From positions 868,001 to 932,000 of the forward strand of contig JASJOG010000097.1 in assembly GCA_030142905.1 (NCBI GenBank): a DNA stretch of 64,000 nt, read 5' to 3'. The position numbers were made by a program, and so were the translations under genes. How positions within the stretch are numbered: the stretch's first letter is position 1; each line of letters begins with the position of its first letter. Shown here in pieces: positions 41,973 to 54,549 of this stretch. Below the pieces are notes generated by a model that was not told the DNA's origin, made no database searches, and saw only the letters and a program-made list of their open reading frames with translations. Source of the stretch: Heliopora coerulea (taxonomy: Eukaryota > Cnidaria > Anthozoa > Scleralcyonacea > Helioporidae).

Positions 41973-44900
41973 ATGGCTGCCAAATCGAAGCCTTTAAGGG
42001 AACATGCTGACAGAATTTTTAACAAGCGTTTTACTTTGAAATCAAAAGATGATTCCTACTCACTGCCATGTATTGATGCTATGTATTCGACGGGACCATT
42101 TGAAGTAGCATCGCTCATGACTATGAGAGATGAATTGAATCGAATAAAGAGTTTACTGGACGATAAAGACATCGAGGAGTGGAGACGCCACACAAGCCAG
42201 ACTAATCCTACTGGACTTGTGGTTAAAAATTTGCGAAGTCAGTTTAATCCAGAGCTGTGCACACAAGCGTGGGCAAAGTTCTATGAAATCGTTAGCACAT
42301 TTGATGTTATTCCGGCAAAATGCCTTGAGAAAAAGAGGCTTAATTCGTTCCATCTTTGTGAAGCCCCTGGTGCCTTCATAACCAGTTTGAACCACTATAT
42401 CAAGTGCCGATTTGAGGAAATTGAATGGAATTGGCTTGCATCTTCATTGAATCCTTTTTACGAGGGCAATGACACGAAGAGAATGATTGAGGCCGAGAAA
42501 TTCATCGTGGAAACTGAAGAGCACTGGAATTTTGGTGATAGCTATGACGGTGACATAATGAACTGGAAAAATCTTGAACATTTGCAACACGGCATGGAAA
42601 ATTTAGGAAAAGCTGATATTGTAAGTATAAAACTGTAGACTTACTGACTTAAGTTATTCATTGTGGAGATAGCATGGGAGTATGCATCCCCTCTGCTTTT
42701 TAGAGGAACATTTTGCCAGGTGACATAAACATGGCTGATGTTTATCAAATCTGATTTGATAATTTAGTCAATTTTTAGAGGTTGAAAAAAGTGTATAAAA
42801 TAATAGACACTTCTGAAGAAAAACCACACAGTGATGAAAGGTTTAATGAGTCCTTTGACAGTATGGACAGTACTTGTATTTTATTGGGTAAACATGGTTC
42901 ATTTTTTTTTTGCATTCTTCTATTTGTTGGTTTGGAGAATGAATGTATCTGCTAAATTTGTTCATTGCAATTTCAGACAATGTATTATCTTAGCCTGTGT
43001 CGTGAAGATTGTAACTTTACAATGGTATTTCTTGGAACAATAAACAGTTGCATAAATATAAACCACTGTAATACATGGCAATAAATTTTCTTGTTCAGTC
43101 AGTTTGCTTTATGTTGGTTTAGGTTACAGCTGATGGTAGCATTAGCTGTGCTGACAAGCCAGAAAAACAAGAAACAACAATTGGTCAGTTGTTGTACTGT
43201 GAAGCTATTACTGCACTCACACTGTTAGCTCCAGGAGGAAGCTTAGTGTTGAAGATATTCACAATGTTTGAACATCACACAATTTGCCTTTTGTATTTAT
43301 TATGCTGCTTCTTCACAGAGGTACACATTGTGAAACCAGGTGAGATAACTGGTACTGGTAGCTTTATTTTCTGACTGATTGATCAATTTGTTGACCAGTT
43401 TGATCAGTCAGTCATATATTTGTCTATTCATTCATTGGTTTATTCATTCAGTTTGTACATTGATTGATTGATTGATTGATTGAATTAGTAGCTGATTGGT
43501 TGGTTGATTGATTGATTGATTCATTCATTGGTTGACTGATTGCTTGATTGATTGCTTGATTGACTGAATGATTGGTCAGTTGTTTAAGTGATTGGTAAAA
43601 CCTTCTGTAACAGACAGCATGTCCATCAAAAACTGCACTACACACACGTACTAGTCAGAAATCTTAACCAAACTTGATGGTTTTTTGTTCATGAATTTTG
43701 TCATAGTACAGTAACCAAAACAACCAAAGTAAACATTAATGTAATGTGTTTTTTTTCTTTCTGTTCCTCTTTATCACAAATCATTCTTTGTATCTAGTCA
43801 TAGACAAGGGTGCTGTATTGTATGCAAGAAAAATATTGTTCTTGGCTACTCAAATTTTTGCAACTTTTGTCAACAACTAGCCTTTCAGACAGAAAGTCTA
43901 TTCTCGATAATATCTTTTTCCTCAAAAACGTACGTTATCAACCACTATGTCTCTCATCTATAAGGAATCTAAGTCTGAGGGGGGAAATGTGCTGGTTCAC
44001 AGATGGTCTGCATTTAACCCTGCTGGAGAAGTGCAAGTCTTTCCTTTTGAACTAAGTTGAATATTCTGATTTTCGTCAGGCACGAGTAAAGCTGGAAACT
44101 CTGAGGTTTATTGTGTGTGCACTGCTTTCGTTGGAGTGCAACACATGTCTAAAGAACTTTTAGAAAAGCTTCAGTCTTACTACTCCAGTCAGCCATCATT
44201 GATGTCACTATTTTCACAAGACTTGCTGCCCAAAAACTTTATGGAATCAATTGTTCATTGCGCAAGGACGTTTTCCGAGTACCAAAAAAATGCAATAACA
44301 AGGAACATTGATTTTTATGAAAACTTCTCAAAAGGTAGGAGAAAGTTCGTATACAACCTTCGAAAGTATATCGCTGAAGAATATGTTCGTCGATTTGATG
44401 TCACCTTCCTCAATCAAAGATTCTTTGTTGTGGCTCACACTCATCTGAGTGGCAGCCAGCTCAGCTTTTGGCCTGATCTTGCGGAAGATTTTTGGCATCA
44501 TTCTGGCCATCAGACAGGATGTTACCAACACAGAATGGAGATGACAAGGCTCGGTTGGCACGATAGGGTGGTTTTTCCACAAGCTGAAATGCGTTCATTT
44601 ATAAGTGAGAAGGAACTGGTTGAAGACATCATCCGCGGTAAATATGCTGAAATCAATTTCTCATAATCAAATACCGTACTCTGTTGTTTGTATGAATGTG
44701 TGTACAGTATTTACGTATTTGTGTGTATGCATTCGTGTATGCCTTCAAAAACGGATAGAACTAGTTCTATATTTGGGAGGGGTGTTTGAGATTACAGTAA
44801 ACGGGTTGCAAAGAAGAAAGCAACATTTCGGACCTATAAGTACTTCTAGCCTTATTATTGAGAGGGAGAATTAGAAGGCAGATAACCACCATACCTAGGC

Positions 44901-46541
44901 AGCTCGTGGTGCAGGTTCTATTCAGTTTCGCTCCATTGCCGTGGATCTAACCAATCACAAGATAATAAGAATAAACCAAACTCGACACCGAGAGAGAATA
45001 ACGTTGGCTCAATGCAAACTAGAGGGGACTATAATAATGAAACCATCTTGATTTTGTGAGAACATACTCTTTTCTTCAGGCAATTTTAATTCAGCCGAAA
45101 AAAAATTCTTGCAGCGATTGAAAAGGAGAGTTTCAAATGTTCGTTTATCATTTATTCTACATTTTTCAAGTATTCGTTATACCTGTACATTACAACAAGT
45201 TTTGCTGTCTCATAAAGAGCCTTCACTTGAAACAGTTTTTATCTACATTCAGTTCCCTCCACCCAATATTTACAGATTGTGTTCCGCTCGCAGCTCTTCT
45301 CATTCCTTCGGGGTTATTACACTCCCAAGCGCCACTAGTGTTAATACGAAGGGATTATTATTATACTGGAAAGAATGTCGTGTGTTGTAAATTACAAAGG
45401 TGGGGGCAAATCGTATGCAAACCATACACGTTGACATGTTGTAAAATATAGCAAAGACTTCCAGACTGAATCCACATTTTGCCTTCCAGGCGAGCCAGTT
45501 CATTGGCTATCCTGTCCTTCTAGCCATGTCTCGAAATTAGACGTTGATAGCTGGAGTTTTCGGCTTGGAAAATCAATCACAAGAGTCGAGAGTTCTAGAT
45601 TTTGTTATTCGTCTCTTATTGGAGAGCTTAACGAAGCCAGAATGAGCGCAAACGTTCTTCAGACACCAGAGGGACAACATTTGATTGAGAGAGTTGAGCA
45701 ATTGGCTAGGCAAGAACTCTCTGTCGTCTCTAACGTTTCAGTTCACAGCAATACAGTCAACGTTCTCAGAAACTGCGATTTGCTCAGCGGGTCTTCAAAA
45801 TTACGTTTTATTGATATTTCTGGCAATTGTCGTTATATCATGGAACTGAATGGATCAGACGTTGCCAAACCTGTTCACTCTATTGGATTATTGTGTCAAC
45901 TCTGTACTACACAGAGCTCCCGCGATGAATCGATTTTGAAGTTTGATGGAGTTACTGTAAACAGCTGTCGTAGGTGCGAGGATTGTGTGACCGAGGGAAT
46001 AAATAACCTTGCCAGCGGAACAAACGATTCCGTAACTGTGATATGTGGATCTGTGTTTAAAAAATGTAGACCGCTTCACAGCAGATGTGATGAACTATCA
46101 TGTCGGCCTGCATTCGTAAACGAGTGTCTCACAGCTTTAAAATTTCTAAAAGATGGAGGCAGTTTTGTTTGTGAAATTGTTGATACGTTAACGCAATTCA
46201 CAGTGGGAATAATTTATATTCTTCACCAATTCTTCAAGGAGATATCTTTTCATCCTTTGGCCAACAATCTACGGTCCTCGCCAAAACAGTTTCTCGTTTG
46301 TCGGTCTTACTTGTCATCAAAGTGCAACGTTGATTTAATACCGTATATAGGAAGAATATCTGAGGTACTTGAGAGTAAACTCGGTGAGAAAGATGTTATT
46401 AGCGTTGTACCTATCCGTAAATTGTTCTCTGAAGATTTTTATAAGTACATTAGAGCCCGCACTACAAAACATGTTGAAGCGCAGTTGAACTGCATTGTTA
46501 ATTTGGAAAGGCTGTGGCTCACAAAAAAATGTACGGCATGA
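41973..46541 (+). CDS. CMTR2: Cap-specific mRNA 2'-O-methyltransferase 2, four exons
   Basis: Exons 41973-42620, 43123-43339, 44080-44637 and 45490-46541 join in frame (2475 nt, 824 residues; human about 770). Donors are GTAAGT, GTGAGA and GTAAAT; acceptors are TTTAG, GTCAG and TCCAG; phases are 0, 1 and 1. The N-terminal part has NPELCTQAWAKF (92-103) and the SAM-binding HLCEAPGAFI (127-136), typical of the RrmJ/FtsJ fold. Exon 2 supplies VTADGS (Asp220) and SLVLKIFTMFEHH (Lys260, Glu266). With Lys102 in the first helix these fit the K-D-K-E catalytic set. Exon 3 begins TSKAGNSEVYCVC, as in the animal enzyme. Exon 4 is the second, non-catalytic methyltransferase-like domain (ALKFLKDGGSFVCEIVDTLT). 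The enzyme methylates the second transcribed nucleotide of capped mRNA (cap2). An AATAAA lies at 46696-46701. If each exon is read alone the gene looks like four unrelated frames. Confidence 0.93.
43455..43575. repeat. TTGATTGA repeat in CMTR2 intron 2
   Basis: Tandem and near-tandem TTGATTGATTGA and TTGGTTGATTGA words span about 120 bp of the 740-nt intron. The minus frame here, with repeated SINQSTNQS-type words, is a product of the repeat. Confidence 0.85.
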
Positions 46542-46695
46542 CGCTTGAAGGTCTCTATCTGGTACATCGCTTTGAATTGCTACCCCAAAAAAACTGTGAG
46601 TGCAAAGGGACTACAACGGTGGTAGAGAGTTGTCTCGAAAGGCAGCGATTACCTACCAAGCTAACAATGTAAAGAAATAGGATTCAGTCAATTAA

Positions 46696-46701
46696 AATAA
46701 A
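46696..46701 (+). terminator. Probable CMTR2 polyadenylation signal
   Basis: AATAAA, 155 nt downstream of the CMTR2 stop codon, on the correct strand. Confidence 0.6.
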
Positions 46702-47809
46702 AGATGTATGCCACACGCCAAATATCTTCGTTTGACTAACTAATTTGCTAACCATTTCGTGATAATGGAATTTCGTAGTTGTAGCGTTGAGGAATCTCCG
46801 ATGGTTTCAGTGGGTCCGATTGTCACTGGCATACCAGATTACTTGTTGCGTATTTTGAGTTAGGTTTAATGTAAAACTGTTAAATTGAATCATTAATCAA
46901 TAACTTTTAAACTAATCCAGTATTCTGACAGTAGATTGGCCGCCATTTGGCTAGTAAGTCTTGATTAAATGTTTAAATCATTGCTAGGCCATAGTGGTAG
47001 CCAGTTACACATCGTGGTAGTGGTACCGTGATGCAGTTCAGTTATTGACGCTGACCGCGATTGTCGTTATGCTGAATGAAGTTTATTGTAGTCTCACGAA
47101 GAAATAGCCTAATATTTCTAAACTTACGTCAAAAGATACCTCGGTAGTTAGTAATGTATTGGTTGAAATGAACATTTTATTTCATATACAAACTTTGACT
47201 TTTGGACGCCACCATCTAAGTTGCAAAACTTATAAAGAGTAGTTAAAAAGGCAGTTTTTCACGTCAGACCCTCAATAACAACATGTTTTAGTGGTCGTGT
47301 GATGTTAATACCCCGGGGTCTTTGTGTGATATTTTAAGATGGAAAAAGTCCCTGGGAACGAATTTGATCCAACACGTGATATAGAGCGTATCCACTTGAC
47401 GTCGTTGCACTGGATCACCATGTCGGTGTTCTTTGACAAAAGAATTTTGAATATCTTCTTTTGTTAGGTAACACCAACATGGCTGCCATGCCCATGCGCT
47501 ATGTTTGAGCCTTCGGGGACTGATAAAATACGCTCTGTACGTAGGCCCGACCATTCAATGGTTTGCGTAATGTGGTGCAGTTGCCGTGACTCCAACAAAA
47601 AACGCATGAAGTGAATTTTTCGCTGTTTGTTACATACCGTTTCGAGCTTAGTTTTAGATCAATTTCTACGAGCGTGTTTATCAAAGTACCCGAGATTGTG
47701 TCCAAAAAAATTGTCTCACTATTCTTACATTTTTGTCTTTTCTCACTAATATGCAGAATTCATATTTAAAATAAACAGTTGTTTGTTACACTGCCATTAC
47801 TATATTTAC
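46702..47809. other. Intergenic, no gene seen
   Basis: No recognisable ORF or repeat of note. The minus frames at 47288 and 47499 overlap each other and have no family features. Confidence 0.5.
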
Positions 47810-48158
47810 TATTGGTCTAAACAGTTTCCTTGATGAGAGACCAACAATTCAACACAAGACCATCAGAAAACAAGTTTCGTTTAATGGTAGCAGCGATTAC
47901 TTTTCTTACTTGTGCATCATTATTGCGTTCTCATATCCAACAAAGGTTGACACACAGTCGCCCTCGTTTCAACGTACGGTGAAACGGACTTACTTAATCG
48001 TTTTGCTAAATGCAGTCGTCGATCCTTTGCTTTATTTTATCAATAAACAAGAATTCAAACGATTCCAAGTCATATTTAAGTGTGATGTTCTAAGATATAA
48101 CGCTGTAGTTGACCTAAATCGAGAGCCGCCTTCTAAAACTGCGAGAACGTCGGGTTGA
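47810..48158 (+). pseudogene. Melanocortin-like GPCR relic (TM5 to C-tail)
   Basis: The frame reads IGLNSFLDERPTIQHKTI, aligned to the end of TM5 and the third loop of the intact receptor at 52.8 kb. It then runs through a deletion into CIIIAFSYPTKVDTQSPSF and the TM7 motif VVDPLLYFINKQEFKRF. TM1-TM4 and most of TM6 are gone. It is the first of four family members on the plus strand. Confidence 0.8.
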
Positions 48159-48811
48159 GTGGACAAGGCTCTAAGGGTGCATGGACATCTGTGAAAGGAC
48201 CAGGAAGGCTTGTCCTTCAGACCTTTGTCCTTCTTATGAAATGAATACTTCGTTTAATTTCTTTAACTTACGATATAAACTAAGTTTTGAAGGTATAAGG
48301 TCATGCACTGCTCTTAAATTGGAAAACACCAGGCATCACTTCAATCATTTCATAGATAAGCAAGGGCAGCGCAAATAACGTATACTAGGACCTCGACAAA
48401 CTGGAGAAATTATCGATAGCCATTAAATTGTCGATTATAAACAGGTATCGATGAAGAAAATCACAACATGTGACTCGAGTTATCGATAACAAATTTTGGG
48501 AAAAAATCGACAACAAAACGGTTTTCTTTCCAAAAGAACAATCATTTCTGTCGTCGATAGCAAACGCGAGGTTTTGTCGTCCTCAACCCGATTTTTCTTG
48601 TCTATTAGACTGTCATCCACAGCTACATCAAAACTCCGGTCAACCTTTTGCTTTGTTACCAGCAATTTACTTTTCATTCAAACAAACGTGGCGAAACGGT
48701 TCCGCAGGGAAAATATTCTACCCTATATTCAAAGTTCATTAGGAGGCCGATGCTGCAACGTTCTTTCCGTTATCGTTATAACCTTTGCCCAGCTTCTCCT
48801 CACGAATATTT
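48159..48811. other. Intergenic, no gene seen
   Basis: Several short overlapping frames (48181-48891) have no recognisable features. Words of the type ATTATCGATA recur around 48408-48490. Confidence 0.45.
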
Positions 48812-49060
48812 CTTATGTGACTTTACATGTGATAAACATACGAAATTGGATCATTTTCACATATGAAATACCTAATTTTTACGTGAAATGACTTGGTGTA
48901 AAGTTTCCCATTTCATGTTTGACATGGGAAATGGAAGATTCGTATATGAAAGTTAATTTCACCAATGATAATTTCATTTCACATACGGAATTGAAATATT
49001 TTTAGGTATGAAAACTATTTTCACATGTGAAATGACGTGTGAAACTTTTATTAGGGTCGC
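48812..49060. mobile_element. Palindrome-array MITE (TTTCACATRTGAAA family)
   Basis: The same build as at 31355-31606: TTTTCACATATGAAAT near 48853, AGTTAATTTCACCAATGA, TTTCATTTCACATACGGAA, and a right end CGTGTGAAACTTTTATTAGG. It lies beside a Penelope reverse transcriptase scrap and a second copy. Confidence 0.7.
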
Positions 49061-49196
49061 TGTTATGCCAAAGCGTGCTTTCCTCATTGCACATCACGTC
49101 CGCCTGTCTCCTGTTCTTTTCTCAGACATTTGTTATCTTAAAACGGAACGATCTGTGTTCAACGGGATGGTGTAGGATACTCCACTATCCCCAGTT

Positions 49197-49307
49197 TCAG
49201 CGAATTATTATGTCAAAATTGGAAGCTCGTATTAATTTTAATAGTTTTGATGTTAGATTTTATCAGAGGTTTATGGATGATACCGTAGGTATAAGTCAAG
49301 AATGGTA
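49197..49307 (+). pseudogene. Possible Penelope-like reverse transcriptase scrap
   Basis: The frame contains SKLEARINFNSFDVRFYQRF followed by MDDT, resembling the FYKRY(M/V)DD catalytic-site region of Penelope-type reverse transcriptases. It is only about 35 residues long and ends at a stop. Confidence 0.4.
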
Positions 49308-49342
49308 GGAGAAAAATAAGTTTGTTAACAACTTAAATTTTC

Positions 49343-49557
49343 CCCTACAAAAATTTCACATGTCATTTCTCATGTGAAAAACATATGTTATTGGGACATT
49401 TTCACATATGAAATCGCTAATTCACATGTGAAATGATCGGGTTCAAACTTTCATACGTGAAATCTTGGTGTACGAAACAAGTATTTCACATATGAAATAG
49501 AACGTTCCCGTATCAAATATTAGTTTCACATGACGAAGTATGTGTGAAATGTTTGTA
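49343..49557. mobile_element. Palindrome-array MITE (TTTCACATRTGAAA family)
   Basis: Left end CTACAAAAATTTCACATGTC and right end TATGTGAAATGTTTGTAAGC are inverse. Internal units such as TTTTCACATATGAAAT and TATTTCACATATGAAAT recur about every 30-40 bp. Confidence 0.75.
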
Positions 49558-51738
49558 AGCGGTCCATCCCCCATAAGAGATTGTGATGCCACGTAATTTC
49601 TGTCACTGCTGAGCACCATAAGTAATGTTTGCAGCCGTGAATCCATATGTATTAACATAAATGATTTAAATGTTTGAGTACATAGATTTTATAATTTTCA
49701 TATTCTAATGTTGTGATTTAATGTATTGTTAAAAGTTATATAGAATAAATTAATCTAGTACTCAGTAGTATGTATCTTATTAACATTTTATAGATTTGTA
49801 ACAATACAATAGGCAGACACACGGTCCTTTGAAAAACAGATTTTTATTTTGACGTTTTTAAACTACAGCTGATAAGGTTACTGCGTTTAAATAACAATAA
49901 AAATAATGATCATAATAAATAATGTGCCTTGTTATCATGTGAGATGCCTTAATTTTGTGAATGAAGTGGAAAAGGTTGCCAAAAAGGCAACAGAAACTGG
50001 CTCAGACTCTGAAGATTGACGGAATCGTTCAAAAGAGAGTGAGTGTATTAAAGAGTCATGATCGTGGACACGAGGAAATGGATGAAAGCAACAGAAAAAG
50101 GGATCTAGCTCGAAATACGAAGAGAAATTCTTACCCGTGCGGAAAATTCTACCTTGCGGTTGTCAGAATTTAAACGGTTTTAGGGTGATGGAAATGTTCT
50201 TGCCTACGGACTTTAGAAAGCTTAGCTACGTCACTGATGTAACCTGTTTACGGACATTGTGCTGCGATTAGGATTTTGACTGCGGCCTGACGGTTATCAT
50301 TCTCCCGGATAATGGATTTCAAATTATTTCAATTAGCAGATGACTCGATAACATTCATTCGACAAGATAATGTGCCTTCGTCGTCTTCCACATTTTTAAT
50401 ATTTTTATGTTGTAAAGGGTAGTTTTCAGCTTTCAAGGACGAAGTGAGCCTTAAACAGTGGTGGCTAACGTGTTTGACAAGTCTGCTTATTGATAACCTT
50501 TTAACGACGGATTGTAGAAGAAATCCAGTGTATTATATTTTTTAAACCAATGCAATAAATTCACTCTTTAAATTCGGCAAACTAGCGATTTTTTTTTCTT
50601 GTGGTGCCGGCAGATTTCCCAACAGTTGACGAGCGGGTCTTGTTTATTCTATTAGCACAAGCTTCATGATAGTCATCGAAAGACATTTATTTTATTCAAA
50701 ATTTGTAGCCAGGGTAAAGATTATCGAGGAACAGAAATAGGTATATTGAAATATTCTGCTATACATTTTTTATTTTTTTCAATTTAAATTTTAAGTCCAT
50801 GACTGTATTTCATGTCTGATCATTGTTGCTAAAATGTTTCTTTCCAAGATGACAATCATGCAAAGTTAGAAAGATCGTCAATTTCGTGCTTACTAGCTTT
50901 GACAGCTGGCGAGCTTGACGCAATACGCGAAAACAATATAAATGGATAAAAAAAAGAAGACAAAAACAAACTACGCACGTGTAATACCTTAATTTAAACA
51001 AAAAGCTGAGAAAAAACCGCTTTAAATGCTAAGTAAATTGGCACCCCATTTGTAAACTTTGCAATAAGTGTTATAAGTGTTGAAAATTCGCCATTTTCAG
51101 AGTTTAACAATTCAAAATTGGTATAAAGTGTAATAAATTGAATTTAATGCTATATTATGCTAGTTCGAGACATAAATCAAGTCTTATACTAGTGGTAAAA
51201 CTTGCAAACGTATGAATATAGTTATGTAACACAAAAAAATGAAGGGCAGCATGCGTAGGTAGTTTTGAATGAATGTAAAATGTGACATGTTCTACATATT
51301 GTAATGAAAAGCTTTTGTTCAAAACTTCAGACTCTCGTCTCTTCGCAGAATGTTATCCTTAAACTTTTACTACTTTGAATGTTATGGTTTGACAAGAAGA
51401 AGGGTGGTTAATACCCTTCATTCTGGGGTTATTATTATTATCTTCTTCTTCATGCAAGAAATTAACTTGCCGAAGTAATTTCTTAAGGAGCGGATCATGA
51501 CTTATGACCAAAGGTCCCGGATTAATATGCTCTCATCCAGTTTCAAGCATCCAGCACTTCCCTTAGTATTCTCAAACTCATTAATAACTCTTGAAGCAAA
51601 AACAAAAGAAATACACAATTAATCAGTATTTAGAAATCGGAGGAAGATTACAGCTGAAATTTGCCAACTTTCTACTGGATTTTTGCCTAAAATAGTGGTT
51701 CGTTTGAGAAGTGATTTCAAACACTCGTTAAGTGTTCT
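49558..51738. other. Intergenic, no gene seen
   Basis: AT-rich DNA with no convincing ORF. The 70-residue frame at 49961 is Lys/Arg rich but unrecognised, and no promoter or poly(A) support is seen. Confidence 0.5.
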
Positions 51739-51831
51739 TCCTACGATTTCTAAATACCTCGAAACTCGTTAAAAAAGCTCGGCTTTGCCTCGTTTTTAAA
51801 CTCGTTTCTCTGTATTTAGAAATCGGAGGAA
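51739..51831. repeat. Foldback repeat
   Basis: CTTCCTACGATTTCTAAATA and TATTTAGAAATCGGAGGAAG are inverse around an AGCTCGGCTTTGCCTC loop. A third single copy of the arm lies at about 51630-51650. Confidence 0.75.
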
Positions 51832-52138
51832 GAACATCAACTCGTGTTTGAAATATTACTTCTAGCTGTTCCTAGTAATGTGGTTTTCTGCATAAGTTCC
51901 ACTCTCACTTCAACTCATATTTTCTTCAGCTGCAGTTGTGTCCCATTTGTAATTGTTTTCAATGCTTCTACCACCACCGGAATCACTTCCACCTTCTTCA
52001 TTTTCCGTAACCTTCCAACCTCCCATCGTCATTCTTGATATTTTCCTATTTTCTCCTTGTTCCGTTGCACTCATCCTACTGTCGTTGGGGGCACTGCTAC
52101 ATTTATTATTTTACAAATCCTTTCTCACTATTCTAATA

Positions 52139-52266
52139 TCACTATTATTATTATTAGTGGTAGTAGTAATAGTAGGTAGTATCATCATTATCATTATTAT
52201 TATTATTTTTGTCATTATTATTATTATTATTAATATTGTTATTATTATTATTATTACTATTATTGT
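52139..52266. repeat. (ATT)n-type microsatellite
   Basis: Imperfect ATT/TTA trinucleotides over about 125 bp. The 167-residue frame that crosses it with an Ile/Val run is an artefact of this repeat. Confidence 0.9.
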
Positions 52267-52821
52267 TAATTTGGTTTTAGTGTCGAGTGATCTTTTTGTT
52301 CTTGTGCAGTGTGATAATTGTCACAGGAAAACAACTGTTTTGGAAATAAAAGCAGGTCGAACATCAAATATTGTACAATTGGTCGGCAAATACGCAATTA
52401 GAAATATGTATCCACGAAATTACTGCCCTCTAATGGAGGATAATCATCTTCACTAGTGAGAAATCTAACATAGTGTTAATAAAGGAGATGTTAAATTTAA
52501 TAAAATTATTCCAATGTGTATGAGAAAGTTAGCTGTATCCTAAAATCGACGACGCTGTAAAGCACCTTCTTTTTTACTTATTCACCATTTTTTATATTGA
52601 TTTAAATATGATATTCAAAGTAGATAAAGTCAGCTATTCAAGTGGATGTTTACCAGCTGGCCGCGTGCGTTTTATCTGCAAATGCTTCACAACAATCATC
52701 GAACCGCAAACTTGTTTTACGTATGAGCTGCGGCCAAGATTTAGCCAAACCAGAAGAAGAAAAAAGAAATGCTAAAGTACTTTTCCACGAATTAAATTTG
52801 CGTTTCTATTTAATTTAAAAC

Positions 52822-53817
52822 ATGTCCAACCATTCTTGGACAAATGTTTCTTTCAAAGAATGCAATTTCTCCAAGTTGAATGGAACATCAGATCTGGGCA
52901 CCGATTTTATGGCTGGTGAGTTTCTCACGATAAAATTGTTCCTGGGCATATTCAGTCTCGTTGGATCCGTTGAAAACATCGCTGTGGTCGTTGCCATTCT
53001 TACAAGTGATACTTTGCTCGATGTTCCTTCGCACTGGTTCGTCCTGAGCTTGGCCTTCGCGGATACCTTGGACTGTCTTCTCACAGTACCCGAAGTCAGT
53101 CGTCTGTCACAGTCAGGCATAATCGCTTTTCGTGTTGTTTTTCTGTTCACTCTTCTGAGCAGCTCTGGAAGTCTCTTGATTTTAACATTCAACCGTTTTT
53201 TGTCGATTTTTGACTCACTAAAATATCCAAGTCGCATGACTATTCCACGAGCCAAACTCCTGGTCTCTGCCGCTTGGGGAATTGCAGTCTTACTTTGCTT
53301 GCTATCAGGCGTCGCTATTCTCGCCGACGTTCCGTATTTACTTGATGTGACAGCTGTGTATTACACCTCTGTAACTGTACTTACAATTGGACTAAATTCC
53401 TACATGGTTAAGAAAGCATCAGAACAGCGCAGGATCATCAAGCTACAGCACAAGGCTGTTCTAACTGGACAACAGAAAAGTTTGATAAGCGAGTATCGCT
53501 CGTTGTTTCGTTTGGTAACAATAACGGCGACTAATTTCGCTACCTGTATTCCCTATTTCATCCTTGTTCATTCATATCCAACAGTAGAGGCTATACTATC
53601 AGTTTCTTTCCAACACTCTGCTATGTTTGTTCATCTCGTGATGCTGCTGAATACCGTCATTGATCCTTTAATCTATTTTATCAACAGCGCACAATTCAAA
53701 GAATTTCTAACCAAAGTAAAGCGTCGCATATTGATACGTCATGGTCTACGACGTTTACGCCGTCCGAAGTTGGTGATTCATCGAAATCGAGTTGGGGAAA
53801 TCGAAAGACACTTGTAA
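52822..53817 (+). CDS. Melanocortin-like class A GPCR, copy A
   Basis: An intronless ORF of 331 residues with seven hydrophobic segments. Four N-glycosylation sequons lie in the short N-terminus (Asn3, 8, 15, 20). TM1 has GSVENI (Asn52), TM2 LSLAFAD (Asp81), TM3 ends LTFNRFLSIFDSLKYPSRMT with Asn-Arg-Phe (124-126) in place of Asp-Arg-Tyr, TM4 has Trp152, and TM7 has NTVIDPLIYFI with Asp-Pro at 281-282. The SSSGSLLIL...NRF...LKYPSRMT and DPLIY patterns, the very short second extracellular loop, and the absence of the TM3/loop 2 cysteine pair fit the melanocortin/adenosine/cannabinoid/EDG-type branch. The ligand is unknown. The CWxP motif of TM6 is missing. It shares the loop 3 motif GQQKSL with its paralogues. 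Confidence 0.9.
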   Translation: MSNHSWTNVSFKECNFSKLNGTSDLGTDFMAGEFLTIKLFLGIFSLVGSVENIAVVVAILTSDTLLDVPSHWFVLSLAFADTLDCLLTVPEVSRLSQSGIIAFRVVFLFTLLSSSGSLLILTFNRFLSIFDSLKYPSRMTIPRAKLLVSAAWGIAVLLCLLSGVAILADVPYLLDVTAVYYTSVTVLTIGLNSYMVKKASEQRRIIKLQHKAVLTGQQKSLISEYRSLFRLVTITATNFATCIPYFILVHSYPTVEAILSVSFQHSAMFVHLVMLLNTVIDPLIYFINSAQFKEFLTKVKRRILIRHGLRRLRRPKLVIHRNRVGEIERHL

Positions 53818-54549
53818 TTCGCATGAATATTCAAGAAGCGAGAAGATGTTTCGGACAGATTTCTTACTTTCAACCGGCAATATACCTTAAGCAAATTAAA
53901 AATACAAGTTAATATCAGAAATGTTTAAGTTCAACATAAAATTGAAGTAAAAGCATTACACAGTTTGTATCTTACGTTTCGTTTCGCTCCTAATCACTCA
54001 GGCAAATTCAAGTCAGGCTAAGTTTTTGTTCGACTGTTCTTGCTAGAATCCCATGACAGTGGCGTAGCCAGGATTTTCCTTGGAGGGGAGGGGAGGCATC
54101 GCCCGACCACGATTCGCCAACTGCAGGCCACAACTGCCGAAAGGCCAGCTAAATGGCACGGTGTTGGTCTAGGTTAACTTTTTGTGATTCATTCAAAAGG
54201 GAAGATGCCTTGCAAGAAGTAATGAGTGTATCAATCTAAGATATGCCTAAATTTCTAAAGCCGCACGGTATGTGAGGGAGGAACCATGCCCCCTCTTCCT
54301 CTAAATTCACCAGTGTTCATTGAAGACTCACAACGACGAAAGTAAAGATGAAACGTGAAAGTTTAAGAGTTTCCATTTAAGGCTTAAGTACAGATGTTTC
54401 ATTAAATAAAGGCTTTGGAAGATTTGAGATTTTCGCATCCTTTTCTTGCGCAGATAAAAGCTCACCCTCAATCAATTAATTAATTCTATAGCAAAAGCCT
54501 TCGGATTGAAAAAGTATTTGGATTCACACAAAAACTGTATTCGGGTTCG
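53818..54549. other. Intergenic between receptor copies
   Basis: No gene seen. An AATAAA at about 54405 could serve copy A but is some 590 nt past its stop. A GGAGGGGAGGGGAGG stretch lies at about 54081. Confidence 0.45.

Noticed and set aside
43448..43645. 65-residue Asn/Gln/Ser repeat frame
   Set aside because: It is the TTGATTGA repeat in CMTR2 intron 2 read in antisense.
51953..52456. 167-residue frame with an Ile/Val-rich stretch
   Set aside because: It reads through an ATT microsatellite and has no recognisable domain on either side.
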